Below, in pieces: positions 16,704 to 23,688 of a DNA stretch of 56,395 nucleotides. The first letter of the stretch is position 1. Every line of letters starts with the position of its first letter. The translations under genes were made by a program, and so were the position numbers. The notes under the pieces are model-generated. The model did no database searches and was not told the origin of the DNA. It saw only the letters and a program-made list of their open reading frames with translations. The stretch comes from Opitutaceae bacterium (GTDB taxonomy: Bacteria; Verrucomicrobiota; Verrucomicrobiia; Opitutales; Opitutaceae), in assembly GCA_028284235.1 (NCBI GenBank), contig JANQSC010000030.1:1-56395 (forward strand). The letters run 5' to 3'.

Positions 16704-17093
16704 TTAGTCTCCCCCTCCGAGCTTCCCCGTCGAAGGATCGTAGTATAAGTAGCTACTTCCATTTGGCCACCATCGATCTTGAAATACCATATCAGCAGTT
16801 TGTGGCAGTTCTTTATGTTGGTTCAGGAAAACGCGCTCTTCTATCAAGGCATATGTTTCCGCGACAAAGCTCGCTCCGAGGATAAGTCCACCCACAACCT
16901 GCCAATAGCTCTTTCTAGGCAATCCGATAAAGGCGATGCACGCTATCGGACCTGCGCCGATCAAAGCCGCAATCAAAGAACGATGGGGACCGGGACCGGG
17001 CTCCCAAGACCGAAACCCTGACGTAAAAAACAATGCCCAGCAGAAGATAGCGACAAACGCCATCCATCTGAGAATTCTCGAGTATCTCTTCAT
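16704..17093 (-). CDS. small integral membrane protein
   Basis: A 129-residue protein with three likely membrane helices (about 9-27, 38-57, 67-85) and a C-terminal soluble tail with a repeated aromatic pattern (WPNGSSYLYYDPSTGKLGGGD). Family unknown. It is closely followed (12 bp) by the SmpA-like gene, so the pair may be one transcript. Confidence 0.6.
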   Translation of the reverse strand: MKRYSRILRWMAFVAIFCWALFFTSGFRSWEPGPGPHRSLIAALIGAGPIACIAFIGLPRKSYWQVVGGLILGASFVAETYALIEERVFLNQHKELPQTADMVFQDRWWPNGSSYLYYDPSTGKLGGGD

Positions 17094-17098
17094 AATGT

Positions 17099-17152
17099 CC
17101 GCATGAGGCGGCGGAGCTTCCTCCGATTGACCTCAATGCGCTTGTCAGACTA
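17099..17152 (-). repeat. degenerate attC-like hairpin
   Basis: Nested complementary blocks GCAT-GAGG and CGGAG on one side and CTCCG and CCTC-AATGC on the other form a long stem with unpaired bases, as in attC sites, next to a gene start. The AAC/GTT cores are not intact. Confidence 0.3.
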
Positions 17153-17193
17153 TTTCGTTTATTGTTGGAAGGACATCCAGCAGGACGATCGAA

Positions 17194-17232
17194 CAGGGTC
17201 AGTTCTCAAAAGTTGAGATCGTTCTGACCCTG
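17194..17232. repeat. palindromic element CAGGGTCAG...CTGACCCTG
   Basis: Outer 9-bp arms 17194-17202 and 17224-17232 are perfect complements and enclose a second perfect hairpin CTCAA-AAG-TTGAG (17205-17217). It resembles the GGGTCAG-type REP palindromes of many genomes. The rest of the gap 17153-17295 shows no gene. Confidence 0.7.
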
Positions 17233-17295
17233 TAATGCGACCTTTCGTTTCTCTTCCCCTCTTTTTATAGAATTCGGGGGTAAGGCTATTGAAAA

Positions 17296-17883
17296 TCAAA
17301 CGGTCTCATGCGTTTCCAGTTTGGATTTCAAAGAGCTTAGATTTTTCAGTTTGCGCTCCTCAAGCTTCTTTTGCGTCAAACGCATTAATCCAGCAACCAT
17401 CGAAAACCCAACAATCACGAGTGCCAGCTTTCCCGCTACTCCTTCGGGAGACAATCCTATCGTTGCGACGCGCAAGGCAATCGAAGAGGCCCCGAGCACC
17501 ATCGCGAACCAAACGAAAGTCCAATTAAATCGCATGCTTGCTCTATACCTAAGAATCGATCGTTCAATATCGCCGAGCATTCCTCCTCCTATTCGAGCCA
17601 ATCGGCTTTCTAGCGAGCGATATTGATAGTAGATAAACGCAGCAAATCCGAACGTGATCCCCACTTCCATATACTCGTCTAAGCCGATCGAGTCTGCCAC
17701 AAACATCATAGTCGTTCCCAACACGCCTAGGATTAAAATGGATCCTAGTTGTCCCGTTTTCAGCATCTGGCTCGACTTGTCGTCCTCCATGCTCGCGCAT
17801 CTTGCCAAGATCTCGCGGTCCAAGCAGGATGCCGGTTGTTTGTTCTGCTCATTCCAGATCGTTTGTACTTCGCTATATTCCAT
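17296..17883 (-). CDS. probable membrane anti-sigma factor
   Basis: A 195-residue protein whose N-terminal 40 residues are soluble and polar (EVQTIWNEQNKQ), followed by four predicted membrane helices (about 45-65, 70-88, 117-137, 150-170) and a basic coiled C-tail. It overlaps the ECF sigma gene by 11 bp and is translated with it. That arrangement, with an N-terminal cytosolic segment before membrane helices, is typical of the partner that holds an ECF sigma factor at the membrane. No ZAS zinc motif (HxxxCxxC) is present, so this function is inferred from context. Confidence 0.65.
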   Translation of the reverse strand: MEYSEVQTIWNEQNKQPASCLDREILARCASMEDDKSSQMLKTGQLGSILILGVLGTTMMFVADSIGLDEYMEVGITFGFAAFIYYQYRSLESRLARIGGGMLGDIERSILRYRASMRFNWTFVWFAMVLGASSIALRVATIGLSPEGVAGKLALVIVGFSMVAGLMRLTQKKLEERKLKNLSSLKSKLETHETV

Positions 17884-18388
17884 GTTTTTCTTCCTTTCTT
17901 AGTATTTCAGTGAGTTTTTTCCGAACGCGCGTTAGCTTCGCGCCCACATTGCTTTCCGATATGCCTAGCACCTCCCCGATTTCTCGATAGCTAAGCCCAT
18001 CTAGCATCAATAAGACTAAAGCGCGGTCGAGCTCGTCGAGTTCCGATATCCGCTCGTAAAGCCAGTCGAGCCTAGGATTGCTCGTTTGTTCGAGAGACGA
18101 CATTCGCAGCTCCTCATGCTCGCCAACGCGCTGCTCCCGATCCCGCCTGCGGCGTTCATTTTGCTTCCACCGTATCGCAGTGAAGAGAGCCACCCGATAC
18201 ATAAAGGTACTCTCCTTTGAGTTTCGTTCGAACCGTGGAATCGCTCTCCAAATCTGGGTAAGCGCTTCCTGGAAGAGATCCTCCTGATCGTGATGATCCT
18301 GAGCATGCGCTCTCACAACCTTGTACAAGATCCCACTGTACTCTTTTACCCAGCGGTGAAACGTTTCCTTTCGCAATGATTCCAGCAT
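17873..18388 (-). CDS. ECF (group 4) RNA polymerase sigma factor
   Basis: A 171-residue product with sigma region 2 (YSGILYKVVRAHAQDHHDQEDLFQE..., the DxxQEDLFQEA region 2.2, at about 18-50) and region 4 (ELDRALVLLMLDGLSYREIGEVLGISESNVGAKL, an intact helix-turn-helix at about 120-155). It should direct a small stress or envelope regulon and be controlled by the overlapping downstream membrane protein. The ATG at 18388 is the first in frame. The upstream region carries a MITE-like half element (18459-18542). Confidence 0.9.
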   Translation of the reverse strand: MLESLRKETFHRWVKEYSGILYKVVRAHAQDHHDQEDLFQEALTQIWRAIPRFERNSKESTFMYRVALFTAIRWKQNERRRRDREQRVGEHEELRMSSLEQTSNPRLDWLYERISELDELDRALVLLMLDGLSYREIGEVLGISESNVGAKLTRVRKKLTEILRKEEKHGI

Positions 18389-18458
18389 CTTTTAGTACAG
18401 TTAGTGACAAGGGCGAAAGGCATCCTTACAGTGCGACTAAAGATTTTTAGATTAATGA

Positions 18459-18542
18459 AAGACCATGGATACCCCGCAATGCGCCCGTCTTGCGACGGGT
18501 CTATCCGATTGCGAACGACACATATTCATTCACAATGGTCTT
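18459..18542. mobile_element. 84-bp MITE-like half element
   Basis: Bounded by AAGACCAT (18459-18466) and ATGGTCTT (18535-18542). The interior (CCATGGATACCCCGCAATGC..., GCGAACGACACATATTC) matches 42926-42993 inside the 278-bp element downstream of xerC, with about ten substitutions. It lies between the sigma factor and a VOC gene. Confidence 0.7.
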
Positions 18543-18543
18543 C

Positions 18544-18999
18544 TCACGGAGCATGACAAATGAGCTCAATGTGATTGCCCTCAGGATCCTTGATGAAAAG
18601 GGCCTTGGATGCGCTAAATCTCACTTCCCGAGGATTGAGATTTAGCGAAGTTAGGTACTCGAGGTGACTATCGTATGATTCCGGAGGAATCTCAAACGCA
18701 AGATGATGCAATGTGGAGTTTGCCGAATCGTGCCCGGGCCTACCCGAAGAATGGCGACGATGATCTATCAGGGCCAGCATCAGCGGATGGCCGTTTCTTC
18801 CAAGAGGAGTATCCATATCTCTGACACGAAGGAATGATATTGTTGGTTCCCCGTCGGAAGATGCTTCCTCATTTGCGGGAAACGACCCTTCCCTGTGCAC
18901 CTTAAACCCGAGCACCTCAGTGTAGAACGTCCTCATAACAGGAATGCTCCGCACACTCAGAACAATTTCAGCGACTCCAGTTATCGATGGGGGATTCAT
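18544..18999 (-). CDS. VOC family (glyoxalase/bleomycin resistance-like) protein
   Basis: A 151-residue protein with the paired beta-alpha-beta-beta-beta modules of the vicinal oxygen chelate fold: VAEIVLSVRSIPVMRTFYTEVLGF at the start, HHLAFEIP in the middle, and KALFIKDPEGNHIELICH at the end, where the Glu of IEL is a usual metal ligand. The substrate is unknown. Three VOC genes lie within 5 kb here (also 19061 and 23241). VOC proteins are frequent in cassette arrays. Confidence 0.85.
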   Translation of the reverse strand: MNPPSITGVAEIVLSVRSIPVMRTFYTEVLGFKVHREGSFPANEEASSDGEPTISFLRVRDMDTPLGRNGHPLMLALIDHRRHSSGRPGHDSANSTLHHLAFEIPPESYDSHLEYLTSLNLNPREVRFSASKALFIKDPEGNHIELICHAP

Positions 19000-19060
19000 A
19001 ATATCTCATGATATCGGGACCACACGGCGATCGCTTGTCATCGTCGCGAGAACCGAATGG

Positions 19061-19438
19061 TTAGGCATTTTTGATTTCTTCTCCAACAAACACAAGGCAC
19101 TCATTTGGATCCGATATATGGAACTCCCTCATTCCGTAATCCCTATCAAACAGGTCCCTGATTCTGTGCGTTTCTTTGTAGCGTTTAACATGATCCCAAA
19201 GCGACTGGATACCCTCAACTTCGATATAGATTTCAGTGTGGCCTCTAACGCATTCCATGACCTTCTCATCGCTAGCGAGCATTAGATGGATCTTTGCGTT
19301 TCCAGAATTCACGACAGAGTAGTCTGGAGATTCCCAGAGCACGTCAAACTTCAGGACGTCAACGTAGAAGTCGATCGTTTCTTTCATGTCAGCGACCGCT
19401 AACATAGGAGCTATGAGTTTTGTCGAATGCGCGCTCAT
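19061..19438 (-). CDS. VOC family protein
   Basis: A 125-residue protein: IAPMLAVADMKETIDFYVDVLKF opens the fold, YIEVEGIQSLWDHV lies in the middle, and YGMREFHISDPNECLVFVGEEI closes it. Its TAA stop is part of GCCTAAC, a perfect RYYYAAC core, and the 61-bp spacer that follows has no convincing partner arm. Bleomycin-type antibiotic binding or small-molecule turnover is possible. Immediately upstream (19451) is a fragment of a PHP gene. Confidence 0.8.
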   Translation of the reverse strand: MSAHSTKLIAPMLAVADMKETIDFYVDVLKFDVLWESPDYSVVNSGNAKIHLMLASDEKVMECVRGHTEIYIEVEGIQSLWDHVKRYKETHRIRDLFDRDYGMREFHISDPNECLVFVGEEIKNA

Positions 19439-19450
19439 TTTCTTTTCTGT

Positions 19451-19519
19451 CTATCCATATCGTTTTGTGAGAGCCTCATCAAGCGTCTCGAACCAAATCT
19501 CTCGCTTTCAGAACTCCAG
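19451..19519 (-). pseudogene. fragment of PHP phosphoesterase C-terminus (copy 1)
   Basis: The minus-strand reading gives REIWFETLDEALTKRYG then TAG, matching REIWFESLDETLARP of the intact PHP gene at 21234. One in-frame TGA lies upstream of the conserved part. The homology ends abruptly near 19519, where the sequence joins the VPDSG promoter region. Confidence 0.8.
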
Positions 19520-19536
19520 CCAGTTTCGGTCCAGAA

Positions 19537-19573
19537 TGTAAAGCATTCTGACACTATGTCGGAAAACATTACA
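19537..19573 (+). promoter_or_regulatory. 37-bp interrupted palindrome, putative enhancer-binding site
   Basis: TGTAA (19537-19541) and TTACA (19569-19573), and the inner GACA-CTA-TGTC (19550-19560), share the exact centre 19555. It is 97 bp upstream of the -24 GG of the sigma-54 promoter, the usual place for an NtrC-family activator site. Confidence 0.6.
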
Positions 19574-19650
19574 CACTTTGGATGAGGCGCCCCTCTTTGG
19601 ACTTATGTAATTTATTGAATTATAGTTGATTAGGGAAAACTCTTAGTATT

Positions 19651-19666
19651 TGGCACGGATAATGCT
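19651..19666 (+). promoter_or_regulatory. sigma-54 promoter
   Basis: TGGCACG-GATA-ATGCT matches the -24/-12 consensus (TGGCACG-N4-TTGCW) with one mismatch and correct 12-bp GG-to-GC spacing. Transcription should begin near 19676, leaving only a few bases before the ATG at 19681. Confidence 0.75.
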
Positions 19667-19680
19667 AGTTAAACGTGCCC

Positions 19681-20295
19681 ATGAAATCCATATTCCCCAC
19701 ATCCATCCTACTCGCGTGCGCGTTCTGCGCCAGCTCGCTTCAAGCGGTACCGGTCAGCTTCCAATACAACGGAATCGTGGGACCTGGCAGTAACTACTCG
19801 CCCCTGTCTATCGGCGAGTCGTTTACATGGGATCTGATACTCGACAACGGGAACGCCTCTCTGACGAACCAAACCTGGACAGACACGGACTTCGTATCGC
19901 TTTCCTTAGAGACCGCTGGGGGCTTCACTTGGTTTTCAAGCACGGCTCCCAACTTCGCGATTGGAGATTTTCAAACGGGCGCGGCAGGCGAGGTCACGAG
20001 CGTTGGCAATTGGTCGGCGGGGCGGAGCTTTTTCAATATTCCAGTCGAAACCTCTGATCTCGGCGCGAGTCTTGGAGCTTGGTTTATAAATGGCTTCGAT
20101 GGGATCGTGTACTATAACAATGGCACCACTAACCTTATTCTCGATGGCGCGGTTGATTCCGACACCAATGACAACCAAAACCCAAAACTCTGGAGAGCCT
20201 CATTCGCTTCCTCTGTGCCCGACTCGGGCAGTGCGCTTCTCCTTCTAGCGCTCGGTTTGGGAGCACTCGGAGTGATTCGCAGAAAGTTGCGTTAA
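19681..20295 (+). CDS. VPDSG-CTERM sorted surface protein (copy 1)
   Basis: A 204-residue exported protein: signal peptide (MKSIFPTSILLACAFCASSLQA), a beta-rich Gly/Ser/Thr-rich body, and a C-terminal sorting signal VPDSGSALLLLALGLGAL followed by RRKLR. This is the tripartite VPDSG-CTERM signal, the verrucomicrobial variant of PEP-CTERM, thought to be processed by exosortase C; no exosortase is in this window. The body starts VSFQYNGIVGPGSNYSPLSIGESF, typical of such adhesin or matrix proteins. A GTG 6 bp upstream could also start. A tandem copy follows at 20530. Confidence 0.9.
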   Translation: MKSIFPTSILLACAFCASSLQAVPVSFQYNGIVGPGSNYSPLSIGESFTWDLILDNGNASLTNQTWTDTDFVSLSLETAGGFTWFSSTAPNFAIGDFQTGAAGEVTSVGNWSAGRSFFNIPVETSDLGASLGAWFINGFDGIVYYNNGTTNLILDGAVDSDTNDNQNPKLWRASFASSVPDSGSALLLLALGLGALGVIRRKLR

Positions 20296-20301
20296 GGGGC
20301 C

Positions 20302-20375
20302 TTTGTTAGTGCCGGGCGAGCGCCTCATCAAGCGACTAGAACCAAACCGCTCGCTTTCAGAACTCCAGCCTGTTT
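20302..20375 (-). pseudogene. fragment of PHP phosphoesterase C-terminus (copy 2)
   Basis: The minus-strand reading gives an SLDEALARH stop preceded by a further in-frame stop, matching the intact gene (SLDETLARP stop). CTCATCAAGCGACT and GAACCAAA are identical to the true gene at 21252. It is more decayed than copy 1. Confidence 0.75.
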
Positions 20376-20385
20376 CGGTCCAGAG

Positions 20386-20422
20386 TGTAAAGCATCCTGA
20401 CACTATGTCGGGAAACATTACA
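20386..20422 (+). promoter_or_regulatory. 37-bp palindrome, second copy
   Basis: The same TGTAA...GACACTATGTC...TTACA array with common centre 20404, again 97 bp ahead of the -24 GG. Outside the palindromic bases several positions differ from copy 1, so the symmetrical bases have been conserved. Confidence 0.6.
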
Positions 20423-20499
20423 CGTCTGGATGTGGTGCCCCACATAGGAAGTCGTGTAATTTATTGAATTACAATTGATTAGGGAAAACTCTTAGTATG

Positions 20500-20515
20500 T
20501 GGCACGGATAATGCT
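20500..20515 (+). promoter_or_regulatory. sigma-54 promoter, second copy
   Basis: TGGCACGGATAATGCT is identical to 19651-19666, and the ATG is again only about 5 bp beyond the expected start of transcription. Confidence 0.75.
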
Positions 20516-20529
20516 AAATAAACGTGGCC

Positions 20530-21150
20530 ATGAAATCCATATTTCCCACATCCATCCTACTCGCGTGCGCGTTCTGCGCCAGCTCGCTTCAAGCGGTACC
20601 GGTCAGCTTCCAATACAACGGAATCGTAGGACCTGGCAGCTTCTATTCGCCCCTTTCTATCGGCGAGTCGTTTACCTACGATCTAATACTCGACAATGGT
20701 AACGCGTCTCTGACGAACCAGACCTGGACCGGTGCAGACTTCGTATCGCTTTCACTAGTAACCGCTGGGGGCTTCACGTGGTTCTCAAACGCGGCGCCTA
20801 CCCTCACGACTGGAGATTTTCAAACCGGCGCGGCAGGCGAGGTCACGAGCGTCGGTGATTGGTCGGCGGGGCTAGGTGTTTTCAATGTTCCAGTCCAAAC
20901 CTCTGATACCGGCGCGAGTCTTGGAGCTTGGTTTATAAATGGTTTTGATGGGACTGTGTTTTACGACGCTGGCGCCTCCCCCCTGCGCGTTATTAACGAT
21001 GGCGCAGTTGATTCCGACACCAACGACAACCAAAACCCAAAACTCTGGAGAGCTTCATTCGCTTCCTCTGTGCCCGACTCGGGCAGCGCGCTTCTCCTCA
21101 TAGCGCTCAGCTTGGGAGGACTCGGAATGATACGCAGAAAGTTGCGTTAA
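20530..21150 (+). CDS. VPDSG-CTERM sorted surface protein (copy 2)
   Basis: A 206-residue tandem paralogue of the gene at 19681, identical over the first 40 residues apart from NY/FY and with scattered changes later. It has the same signal peptide, the same VPDSGSALLLIALSLGGL sorting segment and RRKLR tail. Differences cluster in the middle (for example FYDAGASPLRVINDGAV against YYNNGTTNLILDGAV), as expected for duplicated surface proteins under diversifying change. Promoter, activator site and flanking PHP-gene fragment are duplicated with it. Confidence 0.9.
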   Translation: MKSIFPTSILLACAFCASSLQAVPVSFQYNGIVGPGSFYSPLSIGESFTYDLILDNGNASLTNQTWTGADFVSLSLVTAGGFTWFSNAAPTLTTGDFQTGAAGEVTSVGDWSAGLGVFNVPVQTSDTGASLGAWFINGFDGTVFYDAGASPLRVINDGAVDSDTNDNQNPKLWRASFASSVPDSGSALLLIALSLGGLGMIRRKLR

Positions 21151-21233
21151 GACGCCTTTGTTGCCCCTTCATTTTACCCAACGCCCAGGCCGAGGAAACG
21201 GGCCCATCAGCGCTCGTCGCCTCATGCGCTTCG

Positions 21234-22046
21234 CTAGGGTCGCGCTAGAGTCTCATCAAGCGACTCGAACCAAATTTCCCGGTTTCGGAAACGCGCCAGC
21301 TCTGTGTATCCCGCTTCTTTGAGGTGTGACAGGCCCCGTTCGAACTCGAACAAGATGTGCTCTGGAATATGCCCATCCGAGGAAAGCGTTATGGGGATTT
21401 CCTTCGCCCGGCATTGCTTCAGTATGTCTATCGATGGGTACCCATCAGCGCATCGCTTCCCGAAGCCAGCCGTGTTCAGCTCGACGACCATATCCGTTGA
21501 TCGAATCGCTTCCAAAGCCTCATCGATGCAAGCACTGACATCCCCTTCCGGATAGAATCCCAATTTCTTCGGAAGATCCAAATGCGCGGCAATGTCAAAG
21601 AGCCCACTCGCAGCCATCTCAGTAACTTGAGCCCAGTACTTCCGCCAGACTTCGTCTCTTTCCTCAGACGACTTCTCCGTCCAATACTCAAAACTCATGT
21701 CGAACTGCTCTTGTTCCACATGATGAACCGCGCCGATTCGGTAATCCAACGGTATCGCCTCAACGAGCGGCTGGATTAGCTCTTGATGCGATTCAAACCA
21801 ATCAAACTCCAGCCCCACTCGAACCGTCGGTCCCTCACGATCTTTAAACGACAACACATCTTCCAGATAAGCGTCGACTCGCTCGGGGCCGAGCGCCCAA
21901 TCAGGCGACGATCCGTCCGGGTAAACGCAGAAATGATCCGAAATCCCCAATTCATCGACACCAATCCGCTTCGCGTGATTGTAGATCTCTTCGAAGCTTG
22001 TCTTGCCGTCACTCCAACTCGAGTGGTTGTGATAGGTCGCGATCAT
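21234..22046 (-). CDS. PHP domain phosphoesterase (histidinol-phosphatase HisK/HisJ-like)
   Basis: A 270-residue product from the ATG at 22046, where the PHP domain begins: ATYHNHSSWSDGK contains the metal-binding HxH, followed by LGISDHF. GLEFDWFESH supplies a further ligand, IGAVHH the next His, and NTAGFGKRCADGYPS and LSSDGHIPE complete the set. Size and motifs match the HisJ/HisK L-histidinol phosphatase, which makes histidinol. No other histidine gene is near, so another phosphoesterase role is possible. The frame continues upstream to 22136, but those residues do not resemble the family. Its 3' end is duplicated at 19451 and 20302. Confidence 0.8.
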   Translation of the reverse strand: MIATYHNHSSWSDGKTSFEEIYNHAKRIGVDELGISDHFCVYPDGSSPDWALGPERVDAYLEDVLSFKDREGPTVRVGLEFDWFESHQELIQPLVEAIPLDYRIGAVHHVEQEQFDMSFEYWTEKSSEERDEVWRKYWAQVTEMAASGLFDIAAHLDLPKKLGFYPEGDVSACIDEALEAIRSTDMVVELNTAGFGKRCADGYPSIDILKQCRAKEIPITLSSDGHIPEHILFEFERGLSHLKEAGYTELARFRNREIWFESLDETLARP

Positions 22047-22137
22047 TTGGGTTGGGCGAACGCTAAGTGATACATCGCCCGTTCGCAACCCCTCACTTTC
22101 TACCAAACAACCCATTCCCATACATCGGAAGCTCAAA

Positions 22138-22219
22138 GGTAGGGACGGACCGCCGGGCCGTCCGCGTTTTGCTTGAGACTACACAACCGATTCGGACCGC
22201 CCGGCGGTCGGTCCCTACC
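22138..22219. repeat. REPIN-like element, family A copy 2
   Basis: GGTAGGGACGGACCGCCGGGC faces GCCCGGCGGTCGGTCCCTACC; the outer 21-bp arms are almost perfect complements. The flanks GAAGCTCAAA and ATCAACA are shared with copy 1 at 13894, suggesting a segment duplication rather than an independent insertion. Confidence 0.85.
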
Positions 22220-22251
22220 ATCAACAAAATCTCCGATATCACCATTGATGC

Positions 22252-22290
22252 TCACGACTCCCAGTCATCACTTTGTTGTATTCATGAGTA
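22252..22290 (-). pseudogene. remnant of the small YxxYDGWEL ORF
   Basis: Aligns with the 3' end of the 14050-14220 gene (TCAC--CTCCCA--CATCA--CTTT-TTGTATTCA). Small indels destroy the frame. Confidence 0.5.
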
Positions 22291-22350
22291 TGTTACGATA
22301 GAAGCGAGCAATTACTAACACTGTGTGGGCTACACGGTTGGGATCTTCGT

Positions 22351-23163
22351 TTACTTGAGCAGGTGTCCAAACCAGAAGTCCACAGCTTTAGGGTTTATTC
22401 CCGACTTACCCGTCCACCAGCAAGCTGGATAGGGCATATCCACAAATCGTCGGGATGGTATTTCGCGCTGATCAGCTCGAATGAACCGGTCTAAAAATCC
22501 TTCGTGTCCATCTATGTCGAGGACTCCGGAAAATCCCAAAATGGCGATAAGAACCTCTCTTTCAGACTTGTTCGATTTTAGGCTCTTTCCGACAATTTTT
22601 TCAAGTTGTGATGAAGTCGTTTCGTCGGGGGCCTTTTCTATCGTCTCCAGTATTTTCTTCAAAATTCCTATTGCTTCGGGAGTCGGTGTAGTGGGTGGAA
22701 GATCCATGAAAAGACTGAGATCGAATCCAGCGTAGATTGGGGAGAGATGTCTAACGCCTCCCCACTTGATTCTTTCGAAATTCAACACGTTCAGGTCGAT
22801 CGATTTCTTCTCCGAATTGTTGTATCCGCCACAGCACTTGCAATAAATGCCGTCCCCCGAGTACTCATGTGGCTCAAGATGTCGAAGAACCGAATAGCTT
22901 CCTAGTGCTGACCGATAGTACAATTCTCTCGTCTCTAGACTTGAGACAAACGCATTAGCGATAGATTTGGCATCGATGTACTGAAGATGTCCGAGAGCGA
23001 ATTCTAAAACTTCGTCGTGTGTCCAAGCGGGTGGATCAAACATAACACCGTGAATCTTGGCAAAAGACTCATCATCTTCAGAGAGAGTCCTATCAGCGTC
23101 AGACTTCCAGCCATTCGAGTCCCAGAAATAGGATGTGAGTATCTTCGTTGCTTTCGGATTCAT
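22351..23163 (-). CDS. hypothetical protein with a CxCC motif
   Basis: A 270-residue product from the ATG at 23163 (MNPKATKILTSYFWDSNGW); the frame extends 27 codons further upstream through an attC-like region and is unlikely to be translated there. GIYCKCCGGYNN suggests a single metal or redox site. The rest is mixed alpha/beta with many aromatic residues and ends with an Asp/Phe/Trp-rich segment. I do not recognise a family. The gene lies between two attC-like junctions and has the lower G+C of this block. Confidence 0.6.
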   Translation of the reverse strand: MNPKATKILTSYFWDSNGWKSDADRTLSEDDESFAKIHGVMFDPPAWTHDEVLEFALGHLQYIDAKSIANAFVSSLETRELYYRSALGSYSVLRHLEPHEYSGDGIYCKCCGGYNNSEKKSIDLNVLNFERIKWGGVRHLSPIYAGFDLSLFMDLPPTTPTPEAIGILKKILETIEKAPDETTSSQLEKIVGKSLKSNKSEREVLIAILGFSGVLDIDGHEGFLDRFIRADQREIPSRRFVDMPYPACWWTGKSGINPKAVDFWFGHLLK

Positions 23164-23171
23164 CTTCTTTC

Positions 23172-23245
23172 GTCCAACGTCAAAGCTGCACGACAACAGC
23201 GCTAGCCGCCGTCGCATCGACTGCCTGGTGCACCTTATGTTCACG
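23172..23245 (-). repeat. candidate integron attC site (strong)
   Basis: Minus strand: TGAAC follows the VOC stop and the site ends in TTTGACGTTGGAC, a perfect GTTRRRY core next to the following gene. The left arm AACATAAGGTGCACC and right arm GTGCAGCTTTGACGTT pair with single-base bulges, the structure expected of a single-stranded attC. 74 bp. Confidence 0.65.
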
Positions 23246-23618
23246 TGGTGACGTCATAGAAAGCCAGTCTGTGACCATCTGGGTCCTCGATGTAAAACTC
23301 GCGGCCATAGGGCATTTCTCTCAAAGGCTGAATCACCGTTACGCTTTCCGACTGAACCGCCTCGTAGCACGAGTCCAAATTCGTAACCCCGATGACTATA
23401 TCGACATGGTCGGACTCTTCGGGGTTTTTGGGAATACGGTCGCCATGTTTCAAATGAATCGAATAAGGGCCTGCGCCGAGACCGGCATAAAAGTCCTCAT
23501 GTTTGAAGTTTAGCTCGAAGCCCAGCGATCCCGTATAAAACTGAATGGATCGCTCGATGTCTGCTACGACTAGCTGAGTGCTTATGCAGTGGAGGTGATT
23601 TTTGAGGTCTACTTTCAT
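23241..23618 (-). CDS. VOC family protein
   Basis: A 125-residue protein with a full small VOC fold: CISTQLVVADIERSIQFYTGSLGFEL, SIHLKHGDRIPK, and the closing FYIEDPDGHRLAFYDV, with His and Glu/Asp positions suited to metal binding. Homologues include glyoxalase-like and fosfomycin/bleomycin-type proteins; the substrate cannot be read. It is flanked on both sides by attC-like sites (23172-23245 and 23626-23688), so it has the exact form of a one-gene cassette. Confidence 0.85.
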   Translation of the reverse strand: MKVDLKNHLHCISTQLVVADIERSIQFYTGSLGFELNFKHEDFYAGLGAGPYSIHLKHGDRIPKNPEESDHVDIVIGVTNLDSCYEAVQSESVTVIQPLREMPYGREFYIEDPDGHRLAFYDVTT

Positions 23619-23625
23619 TTCTTCT

Positions 23626-23688
23626 GTCCAACGTTGAAGCGACTAGATGGGCGAATCAGCACCGATTGAATCAGCTTCCTGGTTTTGA
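23626..23688 (-). repeat. candidate integron attC site overlapping a gene end
   Basis: The right end GCTTCAACGTTGGAC (perfect GTTRRRY) pairs with AACCAGGAAGC, which lies in the last codons of the membrane-protein gene ending at 23643. The arms read AAC-xxx-GAAGC on both sides. 63 bp. Confidence 0.55.

Larger units (their letters stand above)
22047..22350. other. 304-bp spacer: hairpin, REPIN and ORF remnant
   Basis: Contains a GGTTGGGCGAACG/CGTTCGCAACC stem (22049-22089), a family A REPIN (22138-22219), a remnant of a small ORF (22252-22290) and an imperfect stem TAACACTGTGTGGGCTACACGGTT (about 22317-22340). No intact gene. Confidence 0.6.

Noticed and set aside
22047-22136. Longer N-terminus for the PHP gene
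   Set aside because: The extra 30 residues come before the metal-binding start of the domain and resemble a junction hairpin region.
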